Shown here: in pieces, positions 17,993 through 26,600 of the stretch | Layout: every line of letters starts with the position of its first letter | How positions within the stretch are numbered: the first letter of the stretch is position 1 | Assembly (NCBI RefSeq): GCF_001547755.1 | Contig: NZ_AP013042.1 | Location: 992,001-1,056,000 of the forward strand | From: an endosymbiont of Bathymodiolus septemdierum str. Myojin knoll | Lineage (GTDB): Bacteria > Pseudomonadota > Gammaproteobacteria > PS1 > Pseudothioglobaceae | Reading direction: 5' to 3' | DNA length: 64,000 nucleotides | Notes under the pieces: generated by a model | Told to the model about the DNA's origin: nothing | What the model saw: only the letters and a program-made list of their open reading frames with translations | The model's database searches: none | Translations under genes and position numbers: made by a program

Positions 17993-18088
17993 GACTACTG
18001 CATTACCTCAGTGCAACTTAAGGAATACAGATCAAGCCTATTTACCCGCGCCCAGCGTGGGTGTAAATGGAGGTCAATGCAGTGGTCT
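17992..18088. repeat. Long-stem structured element between convergent coaD and nasA
   Basis: Left arm 17992-18009 and right arm 18070-18088 pair along about 18 bases with one U-G pair and one bulge (AGACTACTGCATT...CCTC with GAGG...AATGCAGTGGTCT). Inside, 18040-18068 forms a second GC-rich hairpin: ATTTA/TAAAT closing CCCGCG/CGTGGG around loop CCCAG. No U-run follows on either strand, so it is not a standard intrinsic terminator. It may be a small structured RNA, a MITE-like palindrome or a convergent-gene barrier; I do not recognise the family. Confidence 0.6.
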
Positions 18089-18148
18089 CAAAAACGAAGT
18101 GATGAATGGCATCATTTTGATAGTAAGACAATATTACCAATTACTTGA

Positions 18149-19603
18149 CTAACCTTTAAAACAAGGTTGTTTAGAATATTTATCTAACTCAACTTCTTTA
18201 TCTTTAAATAATTCCCTATTGGTAATATGGTGAATAGAGACGACCTCTTTGTTGACTTTTGTCATCTTTCTTAATGTTTTGCTTTTGCCAGTGCGGGTCA
18301 TACCGTGCCATTGTGTAAGTAGGCGGACATTGTTAACAGGCGTTTGATTTTTGCGCTCCTGTACTTGGATGTTTACCAAAGACTCTCGCACTTTTATTTG
18401 TGGCGTCCAAGTAGTGTCAATATTCATTTCTTGCCAAATATCGTCTGCATTTTCATAATCAAAACCTTCTAATCCTAACGCCCTAGCGAGCAGACAAACA
18501 ATTTCCCAATCGGGCTTTGATTCTCCTGCGGGAGGTAGAAATGCGTTTTGTTTTAGATAACGCCTTTCTGAATTCTTTATATGTCCATTTTTTTCCGACC
18601 AACTGCACACAGGTAGCACAATATCTGCATTTTTAGTCGTGAGAGTCTGAGTAAAGTCTGAAACAATCAGATTTTTAATTTTCCGATAGTTAATCATGCT
18701 ATGCACCGGATTTGTCCCCATCACCCATATCGTTTTGATTTGCTTAGTTGAGAAAAATTCGGTGGCAGTTAAATCGCTTGTTCTTATGCCAATTTCCCTT
18801 GCGCCCATTGCATTACATTGCCCTGTGAGCGATAAAACACCACAACCAGGTTTATTGATATTGCCTGTCTTGATATGCGCATTAATTAAAGCGTTGACTT
18901 TTTCTGTGGCATCTGTTGATTGTGTTAACCCTTGTGAATAAACGCTTAAAGTTTTTTTATTTTTAAACCAATCTTGATTAGGTAAATCATTAATTAAAAC
19001 CATATCTGATGCGGGTTCCACTTTAATAAATAGATCTGCTTTTTTAGCAGTAGTGCTTTCATAGACATCAACACAAACGACAAAAGCTTTTGATTTTTTA
19101 ATGTGATTAAAGACAATCGGATGACAATCTGCGGCGTTACTACCGATAATTAAAATCGTTTCTGCTTTATAAATATCGTCAAAAGAAACAGGCACGATAT
19201 CGTCACCATACGCTCTTTTATTAGCCTCTACGGTAGAATACATGCAAAGTCTTGAGTTGCTTTCAAGGTTTTTAATACCAAAAGCATTAGCGAATTTTTT
19301 TGCAACGAATAGGTCTTCCATTAACAATTGACCTGATAAATATAAAGCGATTTCATCTTTTGCTTTGGTAGTAAATAACGCCACCATTTTGGCAATCGCT
19401 TTATCCCAACTGCCGAAAGTGGGTGTAACTAATCGTTCTTTATCAGTACCAATAGTTTCTAATAGCGTTTGCCCCTTAATGCACAACATTCCTTGATTGA
19501 CAGGCGAATCTCTATCGCCAATTAATTGCCATGCTGAACCGGAACGACTGATTTCAATACCGCAGCCAACACCACAATAAGGGCAAGTTGTTTTAAAACT
19601 CAT
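18149..19603 (-). CDS. nasA: Assimilatory nitrate reductase catalytic subunit (compact form)
   Basis: 484 residues. The N-terminal [4Fe-4S] site has Cys7, Cys10, Cys14 and Cys41 (CPYCGVGC...GMLCIKG). Molybdopterin-binding segments follow: NSRLCMYSTVEANKRAYG, GSNAADCHPIVF, YSQGLTQSTDATEKVNALIN, SLTGQCNAMGAREIG, WVMGTNPVHSM and NSERRYLKQNAFLPPAGESKPDW. These match NasA-type nitrate reductase, which reduces cytoplasmic nitrate to nitrite. Usual NasA is about 700-900 residues; this one has shortened loops and lacks the C-terminal extension but keeps every core motif. It is the last gene of the nirB operon and depends on the molybdenum cofactor made by genes at 25.4-31.5 kb. Confidence 0.88.
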   Translation of the reverse strand: MSFKTTCPYCGVGCGIEISRSGSAWQLIGDRDSPVNQGMLCIKGQTLLETIGTDKERLVTPTFGSWDKAIAKMVALFTTKAKDEIALYLSGQLLMEDLFVAKKFANAFGIKNLESNSRLCMYSTVEANKRAYGDDIVPVSFDDIYKAETILIIGSNAADCHPIVFNHIKKSKAFVVCVDVYESTTAKKADLFIKVEPASDMVLINDLPNQDWFKNKKTLSVYSQGLTQSTDATEKVNALINAHIKTGNINKPGCGVLSLTGQCNAMGAREIGIRTSDLTATEFFSTKQIKTIWVMGTNPVHSMINYRKIKNLIVSDFTQTLTTKNADIVLPVCSWSEKNGHIKNSERRYLKQNAFLPPAGESKPDWEIVCLLARALGLEGFDYENADDIWQEMNIDTTWTPQIKVRESLVNIQVQERKNQTPVNNVRLLTQWHGMTRTGKSKTLRKMTKVNKEVVSIHHITNRELFKDKEVELDKYSKQPCFKG

Positions 19604-19610
19604 AAAAACC

Positions 19611-21308
19611 TCACTTAATAATGAATAGTAATAAAATAATGTTAACCGCGAACGATAAGGCCATAAATAAACGATATTTTTTCAATAATCGCTCAGGATC
19701 AACTGCTATTTTTGCCGAAAATAATGCCTGATTTGGGTGTGATAAATCATACAGGAATTCACTTAGAACTTCATAGCGGTCTGCTTTATTTAAAGAGCAA
19801 GCTTTTTGCACAGCTCCGTCAATCCAAATCGGTACGCATGGGTCGTGTTTTAAAATGGAATCATACAATAGTTTTTCCAGTTTTTTACTGCTTAAGTTTT
19901 TATCTAATTTGTCTTCATATGGCACACAACCTGCCAACATTTCATACACAATTGCACCCAAACTGAACTGATCAGATGCTTGCGAAACTTCGTCTTGCAA
20001 AATCACTTCGGGGGCGGTGTAGCCTTGAGTACCCTGATTATTGTTGGTATCAATTGGACTTAATAATTCTGCCACACCCGCAATGCGCGCCGCACCAAAA
20101 TCAATCAATTTAATCTGCCCGATTTCATCAATCATAATATTTTCAGGCTTCAAATCACAGTGCAACATCTCCTGTCTGTGAAATGCCCTAACACCACTAA
20201 TAATCTGCTTAACAATACTTAATACCACAGCCATATCAGGCGACGGATTCTCATCTATCCACGCTCTTAGCGTCTGACCTTTAATGTATTCCATAGCATA
20301 AGCGAGGAATTTATCCTGTGCATTTGACTTGTGAATCTTTACCACATTTGGGCTTTGTATTCGTTGTCCAACCCACTGCTCATACATAAAATATTGTAAA
20401 TATTGCGCATCGTCTTCAAAATTCACTGAAGGGGTTTTTAACGCCACTAACTCGCCCGTGGTTATATTTTTTGCCAAATACAATTGTATTTTGACGCTAG
20501 ATACCAATAATGATTCTACTTCAAAGCCATTAATTTTAATGCCTTTTTTCAAATCAGGTGGCACAGGTTTTTGTGTTAATTCGTCAAAGGCTTCATCTAA
20601 ATTTTTCTCGGGCAGTTGCTTTACTTGGCAAAACATTGCTGAAATATTGTCTTCTGATCCTGCATCTAATGCCTTTTGTACCAAAGATTCACAGTTAACA
20701 CCTTCGCTCAAATACTGTTGTAAAGTGTCTTTATTTAATACATCGTGCACGCCATCAGTCGTCAATAAAAACAAATCCTGTGGCTGTATGTCAAAAGTTT
20801 GATAATCCACACTGACCTGCAAATCAAAACCAATCGCCCGGGATAAATAGGTTTTTTTCTTGTTGACATTCAGTACATGGTCTTTGGTTAATTGCGTTAA
20901 AGTATCGTTACGATAACGATAAATACGCGAATCACCAACATGGAAAATGTGCGCAGTATTGGATTTAACAATCAAAACACTTAGTGTTGACAACATTGAT
21001 GACTCTTCACCATTACGCACCGATTGTGAATACAACCAATTATTGAGTGCTGAAATTACCTTAACTGCTGCATGCTCGGTGCGCCAAGAGTCTGGCGTGG
21101 AATAATAATCACTCAAAAAACTATTCACGCAACAATTGCTTGCCTCCTTTGCTCTTGCTGACGCACTCACGCCATCTGCTATCACGCTGACAATACCTTT
21201 GTATTCTAACGCTTGATCATCTGGTACATAGTAGGCACAATTATCTTGATTCTCAGACTTGACACCTGCGATAGAATAGGAATTAATAGTGAGCTTGAGT
21301 TTTTTCAT
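19611..21308 (-). CDS. Fused PP2C-type phosphatase / Ser-Thr protein kinase
   Basis: 565 residues. Residues about 1-240 form a PP2C phosphatase (SENQDNCAYYVPDD, VIADGVSASARA, FHVGDSRIYRYR, LLTTDGVHDVL). Residues about 265-525 form a eukaryotic-type kinase with ALKTPS lysine, HCDLKPENIM catalytic loop (Asp near 384; the usual HRD Arg is Cys) and IDFGAARIAG. A membrane anchor ends the protein (about 543-563). Fusions like this occur beside nitrate transporters in other proteobacteria, but the target is unknown. It lies between the transporter and nasA with gaps of 5 and 7 bases, which suggests it controls nitrate uptake or reduction by phosphorylation (inference). Confidence 0.9.
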   Translation of the reverse strand: MKKLKLTINSYSIAGVKSENQDNCAYYVPDDQALEYKGIVSVIADGVSASARAKEASNCCVNSFLSDYYSTPDSWRTEHAAVKVISALNNWLYSQSVRNGEESSMLSTLSVLIVKSNTAHIFHVGDSRIYRYRNDTLTQLTKDHVLNVNKKKTYLSRAIGFDLQVSVDYQTFDIQPQDLFLLTTDGVHDVLNKDTLQQYLSEGVNCESLVQKALDAGSEDNISAMFCQVKQLPEKNLDEAFDELTQKPVPPDLKKGIKINGFEVESLLVSSVKIQLYLAKNITTGELVALKTPSVNFEDDAQYLQYFMYEQWVGQRIQSPNVVKIHKSNAQDKFLAYAMEYIKGQTLRAWIDENPSPDMAVVLSIVKQIISGVRAFHRQEMLHCDLKPENIMIDEIGQIKLIDFGAARIAGVAELLSPIDTNNNQGTQGYTAPEVILQDEVSQASDQFSLGAIVYEMLAGCVPYEDKLDKNLSSKKLEKLLYDSILKHDPCVPIWIDGAVQKACSLNKADRYEVLSEFLYDLSHPNQALFSAKIAVDPERLLKKYRLFMALSFAVNIILLLFIIK

Positions 21309-21313
21309 TTGCC

Positions 21314-22774
21314 TTAGTTTAGTTTGATAACCTCAACTGTGCCGTCGTCTAAAACCTCTGTCATATGCCCTTTGGGTTCCTCTAAAAAAACCACAATCAG
21401 CATTAATACCACGCCACTCATAATACCAATTAACATAAAGAATTGGTCGTAATCTACCAACGAATTAACCGTTAAAAACATCACGGCACCAACATTGCCA
21501 AACGCACCTGTCATCCCTGCAATTTGCCCTGTGAGTCGTCTTTGGATTAACGGCACCATTGCAAATATTGCACCTGAACCCGCTTTAGAAAAGATGCCGC
21601 CTATAATCGTTAAAGCGATGACTGAATAAATTGACCATTCTTGCTCTACCGTACCCAAAGTCAAAAAACTCAACGAAATACCTGAGAAAGTTACCATTAA
21701 AATGATTTTTCTACCAAATTTATCACTCAAATAACCACCTCCTGGTCGTGCAAATAAGTTAAGAAACGGATAAACACCTGCTAACAATGCCGCAGTGATC
21801 TTATCCAAACCGAACCAATCCACATAAAACATTGCCAAGATTGAAACCACTGCCAATTCTGTGCCGAAAGTTACAAAATACGCCCAATTTAACAAAGCAA
21901 CTTGCTTAAATTTATAGCGGTGTTGCTTTGGCACGCCGAGCTTTAAGTACACTATATTTATTTGCCAAGCCTTCAATGCTTGCAGAAAAAACAGAACGAT
22001 TAATACGGCAAAAATACCGAACTCGACTATCGATGGAATCATCTTGACATCAGCCAATTTCCAGGTCATCAGTGATAAAGCAAGATACAACGGCACATTC
22101 ATTGTAATATACAACGCCAAGTCTGCATAACTACTAACCTCCATCGCACCTGATTTTTTCGGCTTGAAATAAGTTGAACCTTTCGGCGTATTGCTGACAT
22201 TAAAGTAATAAAAAATACCATAAACAATTGCCACAAGACTGGCAGCCGTAATTGCATAACGCCAACCGTCAATACCGCCAAAACTACTGGCAATAAATGG
22301 CAAAGTCATTGCCGCACCTGCGGAACCGAAATTACCCCAACCGCCATAAACACCTTGCGCTACACCCGTTTGCTTAGCTGGAAACCACTCAGAAATCAAG
22401 CGAATACCAACCACAAATCCCGCACCAATAAAACCCGATAAGAATCGTAACAACGCCAATTGCTCATAAGTCTGCATCCAGGCAAAAGCGATAGAAATCA
22501 AACCGCCTAACACCAAAATTACCGTAAACATAATTTTGGGTCCGAATTTATCGACCAACATTCCCACGACAATCCGCGATGGAATAGTGATTGCCACATT
22601 CAAAATCAATAAGATTTTAGCCTGTTGCTGCGTCAATGATAATGCCTCACGAATAAACGGCATCATCGGCCCAAGGCTGAGCCAAACCACAAACGACATA
22701 AAAAAGGCAAACCAAGTTAGATGTAAAATCTTATACTTGCCTTTAAATGAGAATAAAGTTAATTTATCTTCCAT
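21314..22774 (-). CDS. Nitrate/nitrite MFS transporter (NarK/NasA type)
   Basis: 486 residues with about 12 membrane helices. The N-terminal FAFFMSFVVWLSLGPMM and the nitrate-signature-like stretches GGWGNFGSAGAAMTLP and GMTGAFGNVGAVMFL (GxxGNxG pattern, one in each half) mark the nitrate/nitrite porter branch. A longer cytoplasmic loop and two hydrophobic segments near 215-270 lie between the halves. It would import nitrate for assimilation. Its ATG overlaps the nirB stop (TAATG at 22774), so expression is coupled to nirB. Confidence 0.92.
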   Translation of the reverse strand: MEDKLTLFSFKGKYKILHLTWFAFFMSFVVWLSLGPMMPFIREALSLTQQQAKILLILNVAITIPSRIVVGMLVDKFGPKIMFTVILVLGGLISIAFAWMQTYEQLALLRFLSGFIGAGFVVGIRLISEWFPAKQTGVAQGVYGGWGNFGSAGAAMTLPFIASSFGGIDGWRYAITAASLVAIVYGIFYYFNVSNTPKGSTYFKPKKSGAMEVSSYADLALYITMNVPLYLALSLMTWKLADVKMIPSIVEFGIFAVLIVLFFLQALKAWQINIVYLKLGVPKQHRYKFKQVALLNWAYFVTFGTELAVVSILAMFYVDWFGLDKITAALLAGVYPFLNLFARPGGGYLSDKFGRKIILMVTFSGISLSFLTLGTVEQEWSIYSVIALTIIGGIFSKAGSGAIFAMVPLIQRRLTGQIAGMTGAFGNVGAVMFLTVNSLVDYDQFFMLIGIMSGVVLMLIVVFLEEPKGHMTEVLDDGTVEVIKLN

Positions 22775-25152
22775 TATGCAGACGCCCTATGGTCGGTGGT
22801 TAGCCATGGATTTTTAATGGTCTTCGGTAATGCGTTCGCCCATTTTTTAATCTTCTCAGAGGTGTCTAATTGCGACTGAATATAGTCCAAACCAACGCGC
22901 TCTTCAAAGTGCATAACGCGTTCAAGGTAATTCGCCTCAAGACGATACAACTGTACAAATGCCTTTAAATATTCAACTACGGCGGCTTCAGTCTCAAAGA
23001 AACGGTCCTTCAAACACGCCTTTGTACGAATACCACAAGCACCCGCAACATGAATTTCATAGCCTTTTTCTGTGCAAATCACACCGAAATCTTTAATCGT
23101 TGCTTCTGCGCAATTTCGTGGACAACCGCTCACGCCCATCTTGAATTTGTGTGGCATAAAATGCGACCAAACTGCATCCTCCATCTTCACCGATAAACCC
23201 ATAGAATCCTGCGTGCCCATCATACAATGATCCGTACCAACGCAAGATTTACAAGTCCTCGTCGCTTTGCCATATGCATAGCCAGATTCCATGCCTGCCG
23301 CTGCAATTTCTTCCCACATATCGTTCAGGTTTTCCTTGGGAATGCCCAATAAATCAATGCGCTGTCCACCCGTTACTTTCACCGTTGGCACTTCATACTT
23401 TACGGCAATTTCTGCCAATGCCTTGAGTTCTGCAGGCGTGGTCAAGCCACCTTGCATCTGTGGCACGATGGAATAAGTGCCATCTCTTTGCTTGTTCGCA
23501 TGCATCATTTCATTATGCGGGCGCTCTGCATCATTATGCTCGTATTCATCGTTAAATTGCGAAGACAAATAGTAATTAATCGCCGCACCACAAACCTCGC
23601 AAGAACTCGTAAAGCCCATTTCCGAACGCACTTCATCAATGGTTTTAACACTGTTTAATGCGCGTACATATTCACGCACCTCTTCCGTTGAATGCTCACT
23701 ACAATCACACAGGGTTTCTTTGGTTATCAGTTCCGCACCTGAAACAAAACTGAATATTTGCTTCGCCACCGATCCACAACCACCGCAGCCTGTCGCACAA
23801 CCCGTCTGCTCTTGCACGGCTTCAAACGAATCACAACCGCCCGCAACTGCACTCACAATATCCCCTTTGGTCACCCCCATACAGCCACAAACCTGTTCAT
23901 CGTCTGCCATTTTTTCAACACCAGCAGCACCTGCACTCGCTGCGTCAATACCAATATCACCAAACAACAAAGTCTTACGCATATCGGTAATGTCAGTCTG
24001 CTTTTTAATTAAATCAAAGTAAAACAATCCATCGGTAGAATCACCAAATAGCACGGCACCTACCAACTTATTATCACGAATAGACAATCGTTTTCGTGTG
24101 TTCAAAGCGTGATCTTTAGAGCACATAACTTCGTCATCTGCATTATCGAATTCTCCTGCTGAAAACACATCAACGCCCGATACTTTTAACTTGGTTGAAA
24201 TGTCTGAACCCGTGTACATATGGTGTGACACTTCACAAACCTGCTCAGCACAAACACGCGCCTGCTCAAATAGCGGTGCCACCAAACCATACGACATGCC
24301 GCGATGCTTAATACATTCACCCACAGAATAAATCGCAGGGTCTGAAGTCATCATCGTGTCATTAACGACAATACCACGATTTGTTTGCAGACCAATCTCA
24401 TTTGCCAGTGCATCATTCGGTACAATGCCCACCGACATAACCACCATATCCGTTGTCATTGTTGAGCCATCTTCAAATTCTATTGATTCAACTTTATCAC
24501 TACCATTAATCACTGTTGTAATCGCACCCAACTTAAATTTAATATTCTTTTCTTCTAAAACTTTCTGCAATAAGCCACCCGAAGAAGGGTCCAATTGCAT
24601 ATTCATAATAGAATCCATATTACCAATCACGGTAACATCAAAGCCCAATTCATTTAGCCCATTTGCCGCCTCAAGCCCCAATAAACCTGTGCCAATTACC
24701 GCAACTTTTTTGCCTCGCTTGGCATTAGCCTTCATGTATTCAACATCATAGATATCTCTAAATGAAACTACCCCTTCTAATTCCTTACCTGGTAGTGGCA
24801 AAATAAACGGTGTTGACCCCGTACACAATACAAGGCGGTCATAATGCAAGGATTCAGTTTCACCTTTATCGCACTCAAGTGTCACAGTCTTAGCCTTACG
24901 ATTCACTGTCGTTACCTCACACCCTGGCTTAAAACTGATGTTATTCTGTGCAAAATAATCTTCATCGTGCGTCTTAATCTCATCAAAAGTCTTCTCACCA
25001 GACAAAACTGGAGACAACATAATTCTATTGTAGGGTAACACCGTCTCTGCGCCAATAATTGTAATCTGATACATGGTTGGGTCAATCTTCAATATCTCAT
25101 CAACTACTTTCATCGCACTCATTCCCGAGCCCACTACCACCAATTTTTTCAT
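22774..25152 (-). CDS. nirB: Assimilatory nitrite reductase, large subunit
   Basis: 792 residues in normal NirB order: FAD/NAD(P) oxidoreductase (GSGMSAMKVVDEIL at the N-terminus, second Rossmann near 145), BFD-like [2Fe-2S] region (CGCMGVTKGD...CATGCGGC near 430-475), sulfite-reductase ferredoxin half-domain (near 580-620), then the siroheme/[4Fe-4S] cysteines in CVGTDHC and CPRNC (near 650-690). It reduces nitrite to ammonium. No nirD small subunit is seen in the window. First gene of the nirB-transporter-kinase-nasA operon; a terminator-like hairpin lies just upstream of its start on the same strand. Confidence 0.95.
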   Translation of the reverse strand: MKKLVVVGSGMSAMKVVDEILKIDPTMYQITIIGAETVLPYNRIMLSPVLSGEKTFDEIKTHDEDYFAQNNISFKPGCEVTTVNRKAKTVTLECDKGETESLHYDRLVLCTGSTPFILPLPGKELEGVVSFRDIYDVEYMKANAKRGKKVAVIGTGLLGLEAANGLNELGFDVTVIGNMDSIMNMQLDPSSGGLLQKVLEEKNIKFKLGAITTVINGSDKVESIEFEDGSTMTTDMVVMSVGIVPNDALANEIGLQTNRGIVVNDTMMTSDPAIYSVGECIKHRGMSYGLVAPLFEQARVCAEQVCEVSHHMYTGSDISTKLKVSGVDVFSAGEFDNADDEVMCSKDHALNTRKRLSIRDNKLVGAVLFGDSTDGLFYFDLIKKQTDITDMRKTLLFGDIGIDAASAGAAGVEKMADDEQVCGCMGVTKGDIVSAVAGGCDSFEAVQEQTGCATGCGGCGSVAKQIFSFVSGAELITKETLCDCSEHSTEEVREYVRALNSVKTIDEVRSEMGFTSSCEVCGAAINYYLSSQFNDEYEHNDAERPHNEMMHANKQRDGTYSIVPQMQGGLTTPAELKALAEIAVKYEVPTVKVTGGQRIDLLGIPKENLNDMWEEIAAAGMESGYAYGKATRTCKSCVGTDHCMMGTQDSMGLSVKMEDAVWSHFMPHKFKMGVSGCPRNCAEATIKDFGVICTEKGYEIHVAGACGIRTKACLKDRFFETEAAVVEYLKAFVQLYRLEANYLERVMHFEERVGLDYIQSQLDTSEKIKKWANALPKTIKNPWLTTDHRASA

Positions 25153-25176
25153 TATATTTTCCCTGTTCTTAAATAC

Positions 25177-25227
25177 AAAAAAAAGCCAGTTAGAAAATTA
25201 TCATTACAATAATTTCCTTAACTGGCT
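25177..25227 (-). terminator. Attenuator-like terminator in the nirB leader
   Basis: On the minus strand AGCCAGTTA (25227-25219) pairs with TAACTGGCT (25192-25184), with an inner stem ATAATTT/AAATTAT, and is followed at once by a U8 run (25184-25177). It lies about 25 bases before the nirB start. No minus-strand gene lies upstream, so it can only act inside the nirB leader. That arrangement fits transcription attenuation or antitermination of the nitrate operon. Confidence 0.75.
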
Positions 25228-25262
25228 CCAATACCTTTGTCAATCCTTTAATTAGACCGACC

Positions 25263-25309
25263 AAAAAAAAACGCTTATTCAGTCTTCATCAGGTGAAGCC
25301 AAATAAACG
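25263..25309 (-). terminator. Second terminator-like hairpin in the nirB leader
   Basis: On the minus strand CGTTTATT (25309-25302) pairs with AATAAGCG (25279-25272) with one G-U pair, enclosing a smaller stem CTTCA/TGAAG with loop CCTGA. A run of nine U follows (25271-25263). It precedes the stronger hairpin at 25177-25227 in the same transcript. Confidence 0.6.
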
Positions 25310-25323
25310 CCTATGTTTGTTTT

Positions 25324-25357
25324 ATTGTCCATCGTTAGACAATCTGCGTGTATTATA
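25324..25357 (-). promoter_or_regulatory. Candidate nirB promoter -10 and leader hairpin with hexaloop
   Basis: TATAAT on the minus strand (25357-25352) is a good -10; no good -35 is visible. Just downstream, ATTGTC/GACAAT (25343-25338 with 25329-25324) closes a hairpin that, with one U-G pair, leaves the six-base loop AACGAU. A six-base loop with A first and G fourth is what ANTAR-type antiterminators such as NasR bind. This is suggestive only; the usual second hexaloop hairpin was not found. Confidence 0.4.
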
Positions 25358-25403
25358 TATTAAAAAAGTATTAGCATTCTATAATATTGTTAAAATAACT
25401 CAC

Positions 25404-25850
25404 ATGGATAAAATAAAAATTCAACAACACGATTTCGATTTAAGCGTTGAAGTTGCTCTGGCCAAAAACAACGACAGCAATATTGGTGCTAGCGTTAGTT
25501 TTATTGGATTTGTGCGTGATTTAGAAAATACGCCTATCACTAAAATGACACTTGAACATTACCCAAAAATGACTGAAAAGGCTCTCATATCTATCGCTAA
25601 TCAAGCCCATAAGCGTTGGAAAATCGGCAATATTACCATCATCCACCGCGTCGGAGACTTGCAATCCAACGACCAAATCGTTTTAGTTGTCACAAGTAGC
25701 AAACACCGAAAATCTGCATTTGAATCTTGTGAATTTATTATGGATTATCTAAAAACCCAAGCCCCTTTTTGGAAAAAAGAGTATGGCAAAAATTCTAGTA
25801 AATGGGTAGAATCTAAAGCCACCGACCAAAATAAAAGCAATCGTTGGTAA
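25404..25850 (+). CDS. moaE: Molybdopterin synthase catalytic subunit
   Basis: 148 residues from the ATG at 25404 (MDKIKIQQHDFDL). Family motifs: GASVSFIGFVRD, LEHYPKMTEKAL, HRVGDL and the active-site segment VTSSKHRKSAF plus APFWKKE. It transfers sulfur from the MoaD thiocarboxylate to precursor Z to form molybdopterin. A longer in-frame extension back to 25293 is open, but it adds 37 residues unlike MoaE and is not used here. It stands alone on the plus strand, facing mobA and divergent from nirB. Confidence 0.93.
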   Translation: MDKIKIQQHDFDLSVEVALAKNNDSNIGASVSFIGFVRDLENTPITKMTLEHYPKMTEKALISIANQAHKRWKIGNITIIHRVGDLQSNDQIVLVVTSSKHRKSAFESCEFIMDYLKTQAPFWKKEYGKNSSKWVESKATDQNKSNRW

Positions 25851-25890
25851 CAATCAAAATGCAAAGTAAAATGCAAACTTTACACTTTTA

Positions 25891-26532
25891 TTATTTAATA
25901 AATTTAAATGCTTCACTTTTCTCATTTTGTGCTATCAACAACCTTTTCACTACATCATTTGTCATATCTTCAGGGCTGTTGAAATTGGTTAACACTTCTG
26001 GGCAGTCAGAAAAATCAACTTTAAGAGAATTATTTTGTTGAATCCATAAGCCTAATTTTCTATCACCTGATTCTAAAAAATCTAATAGATTATCCTTTAA
26101 TTGGGTTTTAATAATGGCAATGGTTGGATGCATTCTGCTACCATCATCTGCTACGCATAAATCTATGTCATTATTGCTCATTGCATCAATTAGTCGCTGG
26201 ATAATGCTTGCAGTTACAAGTGGGCTATCACAAGGAAGGATTAATAAATAAGGAGTGGTGGTGACCGATAGTGCTTTAGATATACCTGCCAAAGGACCTT
26301 GAAAATCGTTTAAACCATCAGTGATAACTTCACCATATCGCTGATATTTTTCAATGTTACGGTTAGCACTGACAAATAATTGACTGACTTTTGGTTTTAC
26401 AACATCAATGATATGAGCAATCATTGGCTTGTCATTGAATGGAATTAAACCTTTATCTTGTTGATTCATACGCAGCCCTTGCCCACCTGAGAGGATGACG
26501 GCGGTAATGTTACTTTTATTAATGCTTTTCAT
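25891..26532 (-). CDS. mobA: Molybdenum cofactor guanylyltransferase
   Basis: 213 residues. Nucleotidyltransferase signature ITAVILSGGQGLRMNQQDKGL near the N-terminus, NDFQGPLAGISKAL, and the metal-binding LPCDSPLV. It attaches GMP to Mo-molybdopterin, giving the bis-MGD form used by nitrate reductases such as NasA. Convergent with moaE and divergent from moeA, so it is its own transcription unit. Confidence 0.94.
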   Translation of the reverse strand: MKSINKSNITAVILSGGQGLRMNQQDKGLIPFNDKPMIAHIIDVVKPKVSQLFVSANRNIEKYQRYGEVITDGLNDFQGPLAGISKALSVTTTPYLLILPCDSPLVTASIIQRLIDAMSNNDIDLCVADDGSRMHPTIAIIKTQLKDNLLDFLESGDRKLGLWIQQNNSLKVDFSDCPEVLTNFNSPEDMTNDVVKRLLIAQNEKSEAFKFIK

Positions 26533-26600
26533 ATGTATGTTATTGTTAGTATATGGACTATATGATACAATTAATAAGATGAAATTAACTAAAATTTATA

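Noticed and set aside
23639-24022. 127-residue plus-strand ORF inside nirB
   Set aside because: It lies wholly antisense to a well-supported nirB, has low-complexity content and no recognisable domain; treated as a shadow.
25272-25309. Molybdenum cofactor riboswitch for moaE
   Set aside because: The hairpin is followed by a U-run only on the nirB strand and I could not see the Moco aptamer motifs on the moaE strand.
25293-25403. N-terminal extension of moaE
   Set aside because: The extra 37 residues do not resemble MoaE, and the ATG at 25404 begins the normal protein.
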